Assembly (NCBI RefSeq): GCF_040629175.1
Contig: NZ_JBEXUX010000052.1
Coordinates: 1-64,000 of the forward strand
Direction of reading: 5' to 3'
DNA: 64,000 nucleotides
DNA from: Embleya sp040629175
GTDB lineage: Bacteria; Actinomycetota; Actinomycetes; Streptomycetales; Streptomycetaceae
Shown: positions 1-7,617 of the stretch, piece by piece
Layout of the letters: each line of letters starts with the position of its first letter
Numbering within the stretch: position 1 is the first letter of the stretch
Notes under the pieces: model-generated
The model's input: only the letters and a program-made list of their open reading frames with translations
Database searches by the model: none
Told to the model about the DNA's origin: nothing
Translations under genes and position numbers: made by a program

Positions 1-1
1 C

Positions 2-67
2 GATGCCCTGCTGTTCGGGCGCCGGACGTGGCAGGTCATGGCCGCGGCGTGGCCCGGGCGGGCCGGT
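2..67 (+). pseudogene. DHFR/RibD C-terminal-domain family fragment
   Basis: Frame 2 from the window edge reads a short peptide containing LLFGRRTW and MAAAWPG. This resembles the stretch of dihydrofolate-reductase-like (RibD C-terminal) proteins that carries the LLGRRTYE-type motif. The similarity ends abruptly near base 67, where frame 3 takes over with an unrelated transporter-like segment. No intact gene can be assembled from it, so I read it as the truncated end of a decayed gene. The 5' part lies outside the window. The call rests on a short motif only. Confidence 0.4.
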
Positions 68-152
68 GAGCCTGCTGATCATCGTCATGGCCAACACGTC
101 GCTGATCGTGGCCGCTCCCGACATGACCCGCGACCTGGGCCTGTCCGGCCTG
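63..152 (+). pseudogene. MFS transporter N-terminal fragment
   Basis: Frame 3 encodes about 30 residues with SLLIIVMANTSLIVAAP and DMTRDLGLSG. This is very like the first transmembrane helix and following loop of DHA2/EmrB-type major facilitator drug exporters. The likeness stops after the loop, and no further helices follow before the RBS of the next gene. It abuts the DHFR-like fragment in another frame, so two unrelated genes appear to have been joined by a deletion and left as debris. There is no start codon of its own in a plausible setting. Confidence 0.45.
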
Positions 153-267
153 AGGACCCGCCCGCCGCCCGGCCGCATTTTCATGACGAAATCCCGGGAC
201 GCGTCGGCGAGACGCGTGTGGTACCGCATCGTCGGACCCGAGCCGGCTGAACGAGGAGCAACGGGGC

Positions 268-1749
268 ATGGGTCGACTGGGCAACATCTGGCCGCGCCGC
301 AGATCGGGGGCGCCGGCCGGCGACGGCGCCGCCCCGGATCCCGCCGCGGCGCCGGCGGCGGACGGGGCCGGCGCACCCGCGGTGCCCGCGTCGACGCCGG
401 ATCCGGCGGGTGTCGACTCGACGGCGCCGGCCAACCCGGAGGTCGCACCGGGGAGTTCGACCGAGCCGGTGCCGGTGCCGGCCCAGGTGGGGCCGGCCGA
501 TCCCGATGCGGCCGACGCGTCGCCGCGGCCGGACGTGGTCGGCGCCGGGGACGACGTCGTGGGCGCGGGTGCGGACGCGGGCACGGTCCTCCCGACGCAG
601 GCCGACGGCAAGGCGCCCGCCACGGCGCCTGTTTCGACCCTCGCACCGCCTTCCTCCCCGACCCCCGCCCCGGTCCGGCCGTGGACCGGCGTCGGCTCGC
701 GGTTCGGCGAGCCGGGCCAACCGCTGCGGCGTTCCTCGCCGTTCTACATCGGCTTCATCGGCGGACTCGGGCTGATCACCGCGTGGTTCCTGGCCCAGGC
801 GGTGATGGGCATTCAGCACGTGCTGATCATCATCCTGATCTCGTTCTTCCTGGCCGCGGGCCTGAACCCGTTCGTGGAGCGGCTGGAGCGTCGCGGCATG
901 GCCCGCCGCTGGGCGGTGTGCACGGTCGCCTTCGGCTTCGTGCTCGTGACCGCCGGGTTCGTCACCGCGATCGCACAACCGCTGGTCGACCAGACGTCGA
1001 GCCTGATCAACTCCATCCCGGACAGCCTCACCGAACTGCGCAACAACGAGCGGTTCCGCAAGCTGGACGAGAAGTACGACCTGGTCACCCGGGCCAAGGA
1101 CTGGGCCGCCAACGCCAATACCGCGCAGAACGTGGCGGGCGGCCTGTGGGGCTTCGGCAAGATGGTGCTGACCTCGGTGTTCGACACGCTCACCGTGATC
1201 GTGTTGACGCTGTACTTCCTGGGCGCGCTGCCCAGCATCAAGAACCACCTGTACAACCTGTTCCCGAGGTCGCGTCGGGCCCGGGTGCGGCTGCTCGGCG
1301 ACGAGATCCTGTCCGGGATCGGCGGCTACGTGAACGGCGCGCTGATCGTGGCCACTTGCGCGGGGTTGTCCTCGTTCATCTTCCTGATGATCCTGGGCAA
1401 CGACTACGCGCTGCCGCTGGCCCTGGTGATCGCCTTCACCGACCTGATCCCGATGATCGGCGCCACCATCGGAGCCGCGGTGGTGTCGATCGTGGTCTTC
1501 TTCGACTCCCCCGGCAAGGCACTCACCTGCGTGATCTTCTTCCTGGCCTACCAGCAGTTCGAGAACTACCTGATCTATCCGCGGGTGATGAACCGTGCGG
1601 TGAACGTACCGCCGGCGATCACGGTGATCGCGGCGTTGGTCGGTGGCGCGCTGCTGGGGGTGACCGGGGCGCTGCTCGCGATTCCGATCGCGGCCGCCGT
1701 ACTGCTCATACTTCGCGAAGTGGTCACCCCGCGTCAGGATCAAGCCTGA
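268..1749 (+). CDS. AI-2E family transporter (putative permease)
   Basis: A 493-residue membrane protein of the AI-2E/PerM-type permease family (PF01594). Members are polytopic inner-membrane proteins, some linked to export of signals or Na+/H+ antiport; the substrate here is unknown. Residues 1 to about 155 are Pro/Ala/Gly/Asp-rich low complexity, probably cytoplasmic and disordered. The first membrane segment starts near residue 158 and is followed by a hairpin pair, a soluble middle domain (about 240-330), and a C-terminal bundle with the family-typical DLIPMIGATIG and LLAIPIAA segments. The ATG is preceded by GAGGAG with 9-base spacing. It is monocistronic: 200 bases separate it from the next gene. 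The long acidic/proline N-terminal extension is larger than in most family members. Confidence 0.85.
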   Translation: MGRLGNIWPRRRSGAPAGDGAAPDPAAAPAADGAGAPAVPASTPDPAGVDSTAPANPEVAPGSSTEPVPVPAQVGPADPDAADASPRPDVVGAGDDVVGAGADAGTVLPTQADGKAPATAPVSTLAPPSSPTPAPVRPWTGVGSRFGEPGQPLRRSSPFYIGFIGGLGLITAWFLAQAVMGIQHVLIIILISFFLAAGLNPFVERLERRGMARRWAVCTVAFGFVLVTAGFVTAIAQPLVDQTSSLINSIPDSLTELRNNERFRKLDEKYDLVTRAKDWAANANTAQNVAGGLWGFGKMVLTSVFDTLTVIVLTLYFLGALPSIKNHLYNLFPRSRRARVRLLGDEILSGIGGYVNGALIVATCAGLSSFIFLMILGNDYALPLALVIAFTDLIPMIGATIGAAVVSIVVFFDSPGKALTCVIFFLAYQQFENYLIYPRVMNRAVNVPPAITVIAALVGGALLGVTGALLAIPIAAAVLLILREVVTPRQDQA

Positions 1750-1951
1750 GGTTGTCAATCGTCCCTCGGGATGATGTGTGTGACTTCCCTCGCCCCTGTG
1801 GGCGGTTTCGCGCCCGTCGCGCGGCTGCCGTCGGCAGCGGCATTCCGGGCCTAAGCTCGAAACCTCGGTACTCGAGTCCCGGTACCCCGGTACCCTCGTC
1901 GGCTCGTACGCCGAAACCGTCCTGCAAACCACCCTGGGAGTGCGGCAACAG

Positions 1952-3067
1952 ATGATCGAAGCGAGAGGGCTCACCAAACGCTACGGAACCAAGCTGGCGG
2001 TGGATCAGCTTTCCTTCCAGGTGCGTCCGGGCTCGGTGACCGGCTTCCTCGGCCCCAACGGCGCCGGTAAATCGACCACCATGCGGATGATCCTCGGGTT
2101 GGACGCGCCCACCGGCGGCAACGTCACGGTCAACGGTCGCCCGTACAACCATGTCCAGGCCCCGCTGCGGGAGATGGGCGCGCTGCTGGACGCCAAGGCG
2201 ATGCACGGCGGCCGGACCGCGTACAACCACCTGCTGTGCCTGGCGCAGAGCAACGGCATCCCCAACCGCCGGGTGGACGAGGTGCTCGGGATGGTCGGCC
2301 TGACCCAGGTCGCCAAGAAGCGGGCGGGCGGCTTCTCGCTCGGCATGGGCCAGCGGCTGGGCATCGCCTCGGCGCTGTTGGGCGACCCCGGCATCCTGAT
2401 GTTCGACGAGCCGGTCAACGGGCTCGACCCCGAGGGCATCCTGTGGATCCGCAACCTGATGAAGCAGCTCGCTTCCGAGGGTCGCACCGTCTTCGTCTCC
2501 AGCCACCTGATGAGCGAGATGGAGGTGACCGCCGACCACCTGATCGTGATCGGTCAGGGGCGGATGATCGCCGACACCTCGATGCGCGACTTCATCGAGA
2601 CCAACTCGCAGTCGTTCACGGTGGTGCGCTCGCCGCAGGTGGACAAGCTCAACACGCTGCTCCGGGGCAAGGGCGCGACGATCACCCCCGACCAGGCGGT
2701 GGCGGGCGCGTTCCGCGTGCACGAGTTGCCGCCCGCGGCGATCGGTGACCTGGCCGCCGAGCACGGCATCGCGCTGCACGAACTCTCGCCGCGCTTCGAC
2801 TCGCTCGAAGAGGTCTACATGCGGATGACCCAGCACAGCGTGGAGTACCGCGCCGGGCTGCCGGGCGGCCCGCCGCCCGGCTGGGGGCCGCCCGGGATGG
2901 CGCCGCCGCCCGGCTACCCGCAGCAGGGGGGTCCGCAGTTCGCCGGTCCGCCGCCCGGTTACCCGCAGCAGGGCGCACCCGGCGCGCCGTGGGGAGCCCC
3001 CGTCGGGGCACCGGGCACCGGCGCCCCGACCCTGTCCAAGCCGCAGTCCAACGGAAGCGAGGGCTGA
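1952..3067 (+). CDS. ABC transporter ATP-binding protein
   Basis: ATPase subunit (371 aa) of an ABC-2 type exporter, acting at the inner face of the membrane with the permease encoded next. Walker A GPNGAGKST lies near residue 34, signature FSLGMGQRLG near 128 and Walker B ILMFDEP near 150, followed by a switch His (SSHLMSE). The tail from about residue 305 is rich in Pro, Gly and Gln and is not part of the family fold; a matching Pro/Gln-rich segment heads the permease, so the two tails may interact (inference). I chose ATG 1952, which has GGGAG 12 bases upstream; a GTG at 1940 lies directly against that GGGAG and is unlikely. The permease ORF begins 3 bases after the stop, implying translational coupling. 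Substrate unknown. Confidence 0.88.
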   Translation: MIEARGLTKRYGTKLAVDQLSFQVRPGSVTGFLGPNGAGKSTTMRMILGLDAPTGGNVTVNGRPYNHVQAPLREMGALLDAKAMHGGRTAYNHLLCLAQSNGIPNRRVDEVLGMVGLTQVAKKRAGGFSLGMGQRLGIASALLGDPGILMFDEPVNGLDPEGILWIRNLMKQLASEGRTVFVSSHLMSEMEVTADHLIVIGQGRMIADTSMRDFIETNSQSFTVVRSPQVDKLNTLLRGKGATITPDQAVAGAFRVHELPPAAIGDLAAEHGIALHELSPRFDSLEEVYMRMTQHSVEYRAGLPGGPPPGWGPPGMAPPPGYPQQGGPQFAGPPPGYPQQGAPGAPWGAPVGAPGTGAPTLSKPQSNGSEG

Positions 3068-3070
3068 GCG

Positions 3071-3997
3071 ATGGCACAGAACACTCCGCCCCCCATGCCG
3101 CAGAACCAGCCGCACATGATGCCGCCGGCGCAGATGGCTCCCCCGCAGCAGACGCTCCCGCAGCAGGGTGGGCAGTTCGTGCCGCCCGCGCAGCAGGCGC
3201 CCTACCCGCCGGTGCACCAGATGCAGCTCGGCGGTCAGGTCGGTGGCGGCAACGCGGGCTTCGGCCGGGTGCTGCTTTCCGAGTGGACCAAGATCCGCAC
3301 GGTCCGCTCGACCATCTGGACGCTGGTCGTGATGGTGGTGCTGATCCTGGGTCTGGGTGTGCTGCTCGCCGGCACGGTCAAGCCGGACACCGACGACGAC
3401 TACGTGAGCGTCTCGCTGATCGGTGTGATCGTCGCGCAGCTCGCCGCCGCGACGCTGGGTGTGCTGACCATCTCCGCCGAGTACACGACGGGCATGATCC
3501 GCACGACCTTGACCGCGTACCCGCGCCGGCTCCAGGTGTTGGTGGCCAAGGGCGTGGTCTTCGCGGGCCTGATGTTCGCGGTCGGTGTGGTCACCATGGG
3601 TCTGACCGCGATGATCGGCAAGTCGATGCTGACCTCCCGGATCGGCGACTCCACCGCCGATGTCGACCTGCTCCGCAGTGTCGTCGGCGGTTCGCTCTAC
3701 CTGGCCGTGATCGGGCTGTTCGGGCTCGGCCTGGGCGTGTTGTTGCGGCACTCGGCGGGCGCGATCACCGCGCTGATGGGCGCCATCCTGTTGCCGATGA
3801 TCATCGGCCCGTTCCTGCCGCAGTCGGTCGGCGAGAAGGTCATGCAGTACTCGCCGATGTTCGCGCTGGGCAAGCTGATCGGCGGTGGCGGCGACGACGG
3901 CGGTCCGGGCCCGTGGCCCTCGCTGTTGCTGATCGCGACGTACGCGACGGTCGTGCTGATCGCGGGCGGGATTCGGCTGCGTTCGCGCGACGTGTGA
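3071..3997 (+). CDS. ABC-2 type transporter permease
   Basis: Membrane subunit (308 aa) paired with the preceding ATPase. Residues 1 to about 70 are Pro/Gln/Met-rich and hydrophilic. The ABC-2 core follows, with a first helix just after SEWTKIRTVRSTIW, which is the usual start of actinobacterial ABC-2 permeases. I count about six hydrophobic segments, the last close to the C-terminus (LLLIATYATVVLIAGG). The start overlaps no other gene and lies within 6 bases of the ATPase stop, with GGAAGCGAGGG upstream as RBS. A strong hairpin terminator lies about 90 bases past the stop, so the two genes form a closed bicistronic operon. The exported substrate cannot be inferred. Confidence 0.87.
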   Translation: MAQNTPPPMPQNQPHMMPPAQMAPPQQTLPQQGGQFVPPAQQAPYPPVHQMQLGGQVGGGNAGFGRVLLSEWTKIRTVRSTIWTLVVMVVLILGLGVLLAGTVKPDTDDDYVSVSLIGVIVAQLAAATLGVLTISAEYTTGMIRTTLTAYPRRLQVLVAKGVVFAGLMFAVGVVTMGLTAMIGKSMLTSRIGDSTADVDLLRSVVGGSLYLAVIGLFGLGLGVLLRHSAGAITALMGAILLPMIIGPFLPQSVGEKVMQYSPMFALGKLIGGGGDDGGPGPWPSLLLIATYATVVLIAGGIRLRSRDV

Positions 3998-4088
3998 GCC
4001 GGCCGGTTCCGCGGTTGGGCCCGATCGGCCGACCGTCCGCCGGGGCAATCGGCTGACCATTCGTCAAAAATGTTGGTCCGTATACCGA

Positions 4089-4124
4089 AAAGGTCTCGCT
4101 CGACAGTCGTCGAGCGGGGCCTTT
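4089..4124 (+). terminator. Rho-independent-type terminator after ABC operon
   Basis: Arms 4089-4104 and 4109-4124 pair over 16 base pairs (two of them G-U) around an AGTC loop; a TTTT run follows at 4131. It ends the ABC operon and separates it from the conservon. Its position also argues against an in-frame ATG at 4070 as the cvnA start, because that start would place the hairpin inside the coding sequence. Confidence 0.8.
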
Positions 4125-4198
4125 CGGCCGTTTTGGGGGCGACTCGCACAGTCGTCGAAAGCACATCGAAAGATGGTCCGACGATATGCTCACGTCTC

Positions 4199-6103
4199 AT
4201 GTATGGGCAGGGGGATCCAGGAACACCCAACGCAGCGGACGCGGCACCTGTGCGCGTTCCCGCTCCCGTTCACCAGAGCCGGCGCTCGGGGGGCGGAGTG
4301 GCTGCGGGGCTCGGTTCCGCGGCGGCCGTCTTCGCATTGGCGGGGATCGCGACCGCCGTCGTCCTGCTGGGCGATTCGGACACCGTATGGCAGTCGGTAC
4401 TCGCCGGCACGCTGCTCACCACCGCCGTCGCGCTGTCCTCGATCGCCGCGTGGTTGCGCCATCGGGTCTCCGAGCGGCGGATCGCCCGACTGCGTGAGCT
4501 GACCGTGCGTCAGGCCGCGGAAAGCGCCCGGCTGGAGGCCGAACGCGCCCGTCTGGAGACGGAACACGACGAGTTGTTGCGCGGACGCGCCGCGCTCGCC
4601 GACGAGGAGACCCTGATGCGCGGCCGGGTCCACGACGTGTTCGTGAACCTGTCGATGCGCACGCTGACCCTGGTCGAGCGGCAGCTCGACCTGATCGAGA
4701 AGCTCGAACACGGCGAGGACGAACCCCAGCGGCTCCAGGACCTGTTCCGGCTCGACCACCTCGCCACCCGGATGCGACGCAACAGCGAGAACCTGCTCGT
4801 GCTCGCCGACGCGGACGAGCGGCGCGGGCGACGCCCACCGATCCCGCTCCTGGACGTGGTGCGCGCCGGTGTCTCCGAGATCGAGCGCTATGAGCGCATC
4901 GACGTCGGCCACGTACCGCGCGCCGAGGTGCTCGGTCGTGCCGCCGACGACGTCGGCCACCTGCTCGCCGAGCTCCTGGAGAACGCCGCCGCGTACTCGG
5001 CGCCCGAGTCCCGGGTGGAGATCGGCGGCTGGACGCTGGAGAACGGCGAGGTCGTGTTGTCGGTGGACGACAACGGGATCGGCGTACCGGCGGACCGGCT
5101 CACCGAATTGAACTCGCAGATCGAACGGGACAGCACCGAGGAGGAGGCCGCCGGCGGCGGTGGCGGCCTGGGCGTGTTCGTGGTCGGCCGACTGGCTCGC
5201 CGACACGGCATCCGGGTGCAGTTGCGCCCGCGCCCGCAGGGCGGCCTGAGCGCGGTCGTGGTGATCCCGGCGACGGCCTTCAACGGTCAGGGCCCCTCGC
5301 CCGCCGAGTTCTCCGCCGAGCGCGATCGGGAACAGGAGCGCGAGCGGGACCGGATGGCCATCCCGGGCGTGGCCCCCGGCGCCCGGGCCATCCCGCCCGG
5401 CGCGGCCCGACTGGCGTTGCCGGCGGCCCGGCCGGTCGAGGCCGGTGCGCCGCCCGCCGTCGCGGTCGATCCGCCGACGCGGGCCGGGGCCGCCGCGCCG
5501 CGCGGTCCGGTGGTGCCGCGCGAGGACGCCGCACCACCCGCCCGGACACCCAAGGGGCTGCCCAAGCGCACGCCGGCCGCCAACCCCGCGCCGACGCCGG
5601 AGGAGGCGACGGCCAAGCTGACCGCCCCGGGCGCGCTGTTCGCGGCCGGCGAGGCGGTCGAGGCCGGGACGGCAGCGGCCGACGGGGCCACGGCTTCGGC
5701 GAAGCCGGCCGCCGTGGTCGCGCCGCCCGCCCGGCGCGGTGCCGCGGTGTCGAAGTCGGCCAAGGCCGTTCCTGCTCCCGCTCCCACGAAGTCGGACTCG
5801 GCCGCCGGTGGGGACGGCACGGGGCCCGCCGTCTCCGCGGTCGGCCGCACCCGACGCGGGTTGCCCAAGCGCCTCGTGGCGGGCGACAACAGCGGTGCGA
5901 TGCGCGTCGTACCCGCCGCGGACACGTCCCGGGACACCGGCACGCTCTCCGCCGACGAACTGCGCAAGCGGCTGACCGGCTTCCAGGAGGGTCTGGAGGC
6001 GGCTCGCCGGGAGGGCGAGGCGACCGACCCGGTCGTGTCGTCCGACGAAGAACCCACCTTCCCGCCGCCCGCGCGGGAGGAGACAGGAGGTGGAGACCGG
6101 TGA
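4199..6103 (+). CDS. cvnA: Conservon sensor histidine-kinase-like protein CvnA
   Basis: First gene of a four-gene conservon: a membrane-bound kinase-like protein thought to control a Roadblock/GTPase module (established for Streptomyces cvn operons). Two hydrophobic segments lie near residues 35-85, then a coiled-coil linker rich in Glu/Arg, a dimerisation-like region, and an HATPase domain with N-box ELLENAAAYS, G1 box DDNGIG and a Gly-rich G2 box GGGGGLGVFV. A canonical phospho-accepting His in an H-box is not evident: the expected helix reads VFVNLSMRTLTLVERQ. The last ~230 residues are Ala/Pro-rich. I chose ATG 4199 (634 aa), not 4070, because a terminator lies between them. A TATGCT 8 bases before 4199 and the lack of a Shine-Dalgarno suggest a leaderless or near-leaderless mRNA. 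It overlaps cvnB by 4 bases (GTGA). Confidence 0.85.
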   Translation: MYGQGDPGTPNAADAAPVRVPAPVHQSRRSGGGVAAGLGSAAAVFALAGIATAVVLLGDSDTVWQSVLAGTLLTTAVALSSIAAWLRHRVSERRIARLRELTVRQAAESARLEAERARLETEHDELLRGRAALADEETLMRGRVHDVFVNLSMRTLTLVERQLDLIEKLEHGEDEPQRLQDLFRLDHLATRMRRNSENLLVLADADERRGRRPPIPLLDVVRAGVSEIERYERIDVGHVPRAEVLGRAADDVGHLLAELLENAAAYSAPESRVEIGGWTLENGEVVLSVDDNGIGVPADRLTELNSQIERDSTEEEAAGGGGGLGVFVVGRLARRHGIRVQLRPRPQGGLSAVVVIPATAFNGQGPSPAEFSAERDREQERERDRMAIPGVAPGARAIPPGAARLALPAARPVEAGAPPAVAVDPPTRAGAAAPRGPVVPREDAAPPARTPKGLPKRTPAANPAPTPEEATAKLTAPGALFAAGEAVEAGTAAADGATASAKPAAVVAPPARRGAAVSKSAKAVPAPAPTKSDSAAGGDGTGPAVSAVGRTRRGLPKRLVAGDNSGAMRVVPAADTSRDTGTLSADELRKRLTGFQEGLEAARREGEATDPVVSSDEEPTFPPPAREETGGGDR

Positions 6104-6555
6104 CCGGGTCGAATGGCACCACGGCACGCGACGTCGACTGGCTGGTGGCCGGCCTCGCCGGGGATGTCCCGGGGGTCCGCGAGGTCGTCCTGGTCTCCTC
6201 CGACGGCCTGATGCTGGCCAGCGCACGCGGCCCGGACGCGGCCGCCGGAGCGGCGGACGCGGAAGAGCAGCTCGGCGCGATCGTCAGCGGCCTGGTCGCC
6301 CTGGCCGAGGGCACCTCGCGCGTCCTCGACATGGGCGCGGTTCGCCAGGAGATCGTCACGATGGCCGAGGGCTACGTCGTGGCGATGTCCATCAGCGACG
6401 GCTCCTGCCTGGGCGTGCACGCGGGCGGAACCGCCGATCTGGGCGTGATCGCCTATCAGATGACCTCGTTCGTACGGCGCGCCGGCCACGTCCTGACACC
6501 GGCCCTGCGCGCACAGATGCACCAGGACCGTGGAGGTGGTCGCGTTGGCTCCTGA
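6100..6555 (+). CDS. cvnB: Roadblock/LC7 domain protein CvnB
   Basis: A 151-residue Roadblock/LC7 protein, the second conservon component. Such proteins dimerise and act as regulators or exchange/activating partners of small GTPases of the MglA/CvnD type. The fold-typical pattern is visible: DWLVAGLAGDVPGVREVVLV, SSDGLMLA, then a long helix (EEQLGAIVSGLVALAEG) and a final strand/helix region around DLGVIAYQMTSF. The GTG start overlaps the cvnA stop and has AGGAGG 8 bases upstream. Its 3' end overlaps the reading frame of cvnC, so all four genes are translationally coupled. Confidence 0.9.
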   Translation: MTGSNGTTARDVDWLVAGLAGDVPGVREVVLVSSDGLMLASARGPDAAAGAADAEEQLGAIVSGLVALAEGTSRVLDMGAVRQEIVTMAEGYVVAMSISDGSCLGVHAGGTADLGVIAYQMTSFVRRAGHVLTPALRAQMHQDRGGGRVGS

Positions 6556-6949
6556 CGACGGGTATTCCGATCACGACGCAGAGCGGGGGTACGCGACCCG
6601 GCCCGACACGGGCGGTCGTACCTCGCGGGTGCGTCCCTACACGCTGACCCGAGGCCGCACCCGGTACGGCCACGTGTTGCTGGTCGAGACGCTGGTCACC
6701 ACGCTGGACTGCCCACAGGACGGCACCGGCGACATGCCGGAGGTCGCCCGGATCGTGCACCTGTGCCGGGGCGTTCGCTCGGTGGCCGAGGTGGCCGCGA
6801 TCCTGCACATGCCACTCGGCGTGGTGCGGGTGTTGATCAGCGACCTGGCCTCGCAGGGCCGCATCAGTGTGTATCAGGCCGAGCACGAGGCCGGCCGACC
6901 CGATCGCGCGCTGCTGGAGAGGGTGCTCGGTGGACTACGCAAGATTTGA
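6545..6949 (+). CDS. cvnC: DUF742 family protein CvnC
   Basis: Third conservon gene, a DUF742 protein (about 134 aa). The family signature is present: VRPYTLTRGRTRY, then a hydrophobic centre, the CRGVRSVAEVAAILHMPLG helix-turn-helix-like region and VLISDLASQGRI. The structure resembles a winged helix, though DNA binding has not been shown for the family in general. Start choice: TTG 6545 has GGAGG with good spacing, inside the end of cvnB; in-frame GTG codons at 6530 and 6536 are alternatives with poorer ribosome-binding context. The last 20 bases overlap the start of cvnD. Confidence 0.87.
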   Translation: MAPDDGYSDHDAERGYATRPDTGGRTSRVRPYTLTRGRTRYGHVLLVETLVTTLDCPQDGTGDMPEVARIVHLCRGVRSVAEVAAILHMPLGVVRVLISDLASQGRISVYQAEHEAGRPDRALLERVLGGLRKI

Positions 6950-7583
6950 TCTCGGCGGGCTCGGCGGACTCGGCGACGAGGTCCCGGCCATCCCGTTGCC
7001 CGCTCCGGGGGCCGGCGGTCGCCGGATCGGCGAGGGGCCGCCGATCACCTCGACGAAGATCGTCGTCGCGGGCGGCTTCGGCGTCGGCAAGACCACGCTC
7101 GTCGCGGCCGTCTCGGAAATCCCGCCGCTGACCACCGAATCGGTCATGACGGTGCTCAGTGAGGACGTCGACGACCTGTCCGGCCTGCCCGAGAAGCGCA
7201 CCACCACGGTCGCCATGGACTTCGGCCGGATCACCCTGGAATCCGACCTGGTGCTCTACCTGTTCGGCACCCCGGGACAGAACCGCTTCTGGTTCATGTG
7301 GGACGACCTGGTGCGCGGCGCGGTGGGCGCGATCGTCCTGGTGGACACCCGGCGGCTGGAGGACAGCTTCCCCGCGGTGGACTACTTCGAGCGCTCCGGC
7401 ATCCCGTTCGTGGTGGCGGTCAACCTCTTCGACGACGCACCGCGCTATCCGGAAGAGGACCTACGCGACGCCCTGTCGATCGGTCCCCGTACTCCGATGA
7501 CCGAATGCGACGCGCGAATCCGGGAGAGCGCGGTGGACGCGCTGGCCGAATTGGTCGTGCACGCGCTCGACTTCGCCCCCTAG
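6930..7583 (+). CDS. cvnD: Conservon GTPase CvnD
   Basis: Fourth conservon gene, a 217-residue small GTP-binding protein of the MglA-like/Cvn family. P-loop GGFGVGKTTL lies near residue 50. A switch II-like FGTPGQNRFWFMW follows, in which Gln replaces the usual Glu/Asp environment of Ras-type G3. An NLFDD sequence (in VVAVNLFDDA) stands where NKxD would be expected, a known deviation in this family. GTG 6930 has GGAGAGGG upstream and lies inside cvnC. The operon ends at 7583 and meets a convergent flavoprotein gene after 34 bases; no clear terminator is visible between them. Confidence 0.88.
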   Translation: MDYARFDLGGLGGLGDEVPAIPLPAPGAGGRRIGEGPPITSTKIVVAGGFGVGKTTLVAAVSEIPPLTTESVMTVLSEDVDDLSGLPEKRTTTVAMDFGRITLESDLVLYLFGTPGQNRFWFMWDDLVRGAVGAIVLVDTRRLEDSFPAVDYFERSGIPFVVAVNLFDDAPRYPEEDLRDALSIGPRTPMTECDARIRESAVDALAELVVHALDFAP

Positions 7584-7617
7584 GACGGCACCGGGGCGGG
7601 CGACCGGGGACTCCGAC

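Noticed and set aside
4070..4198. Longer cvnA from ATG 4070
   Set aside because: A strong terminator hairpin lies at 4089-4124 and no RBS precedes 4070.
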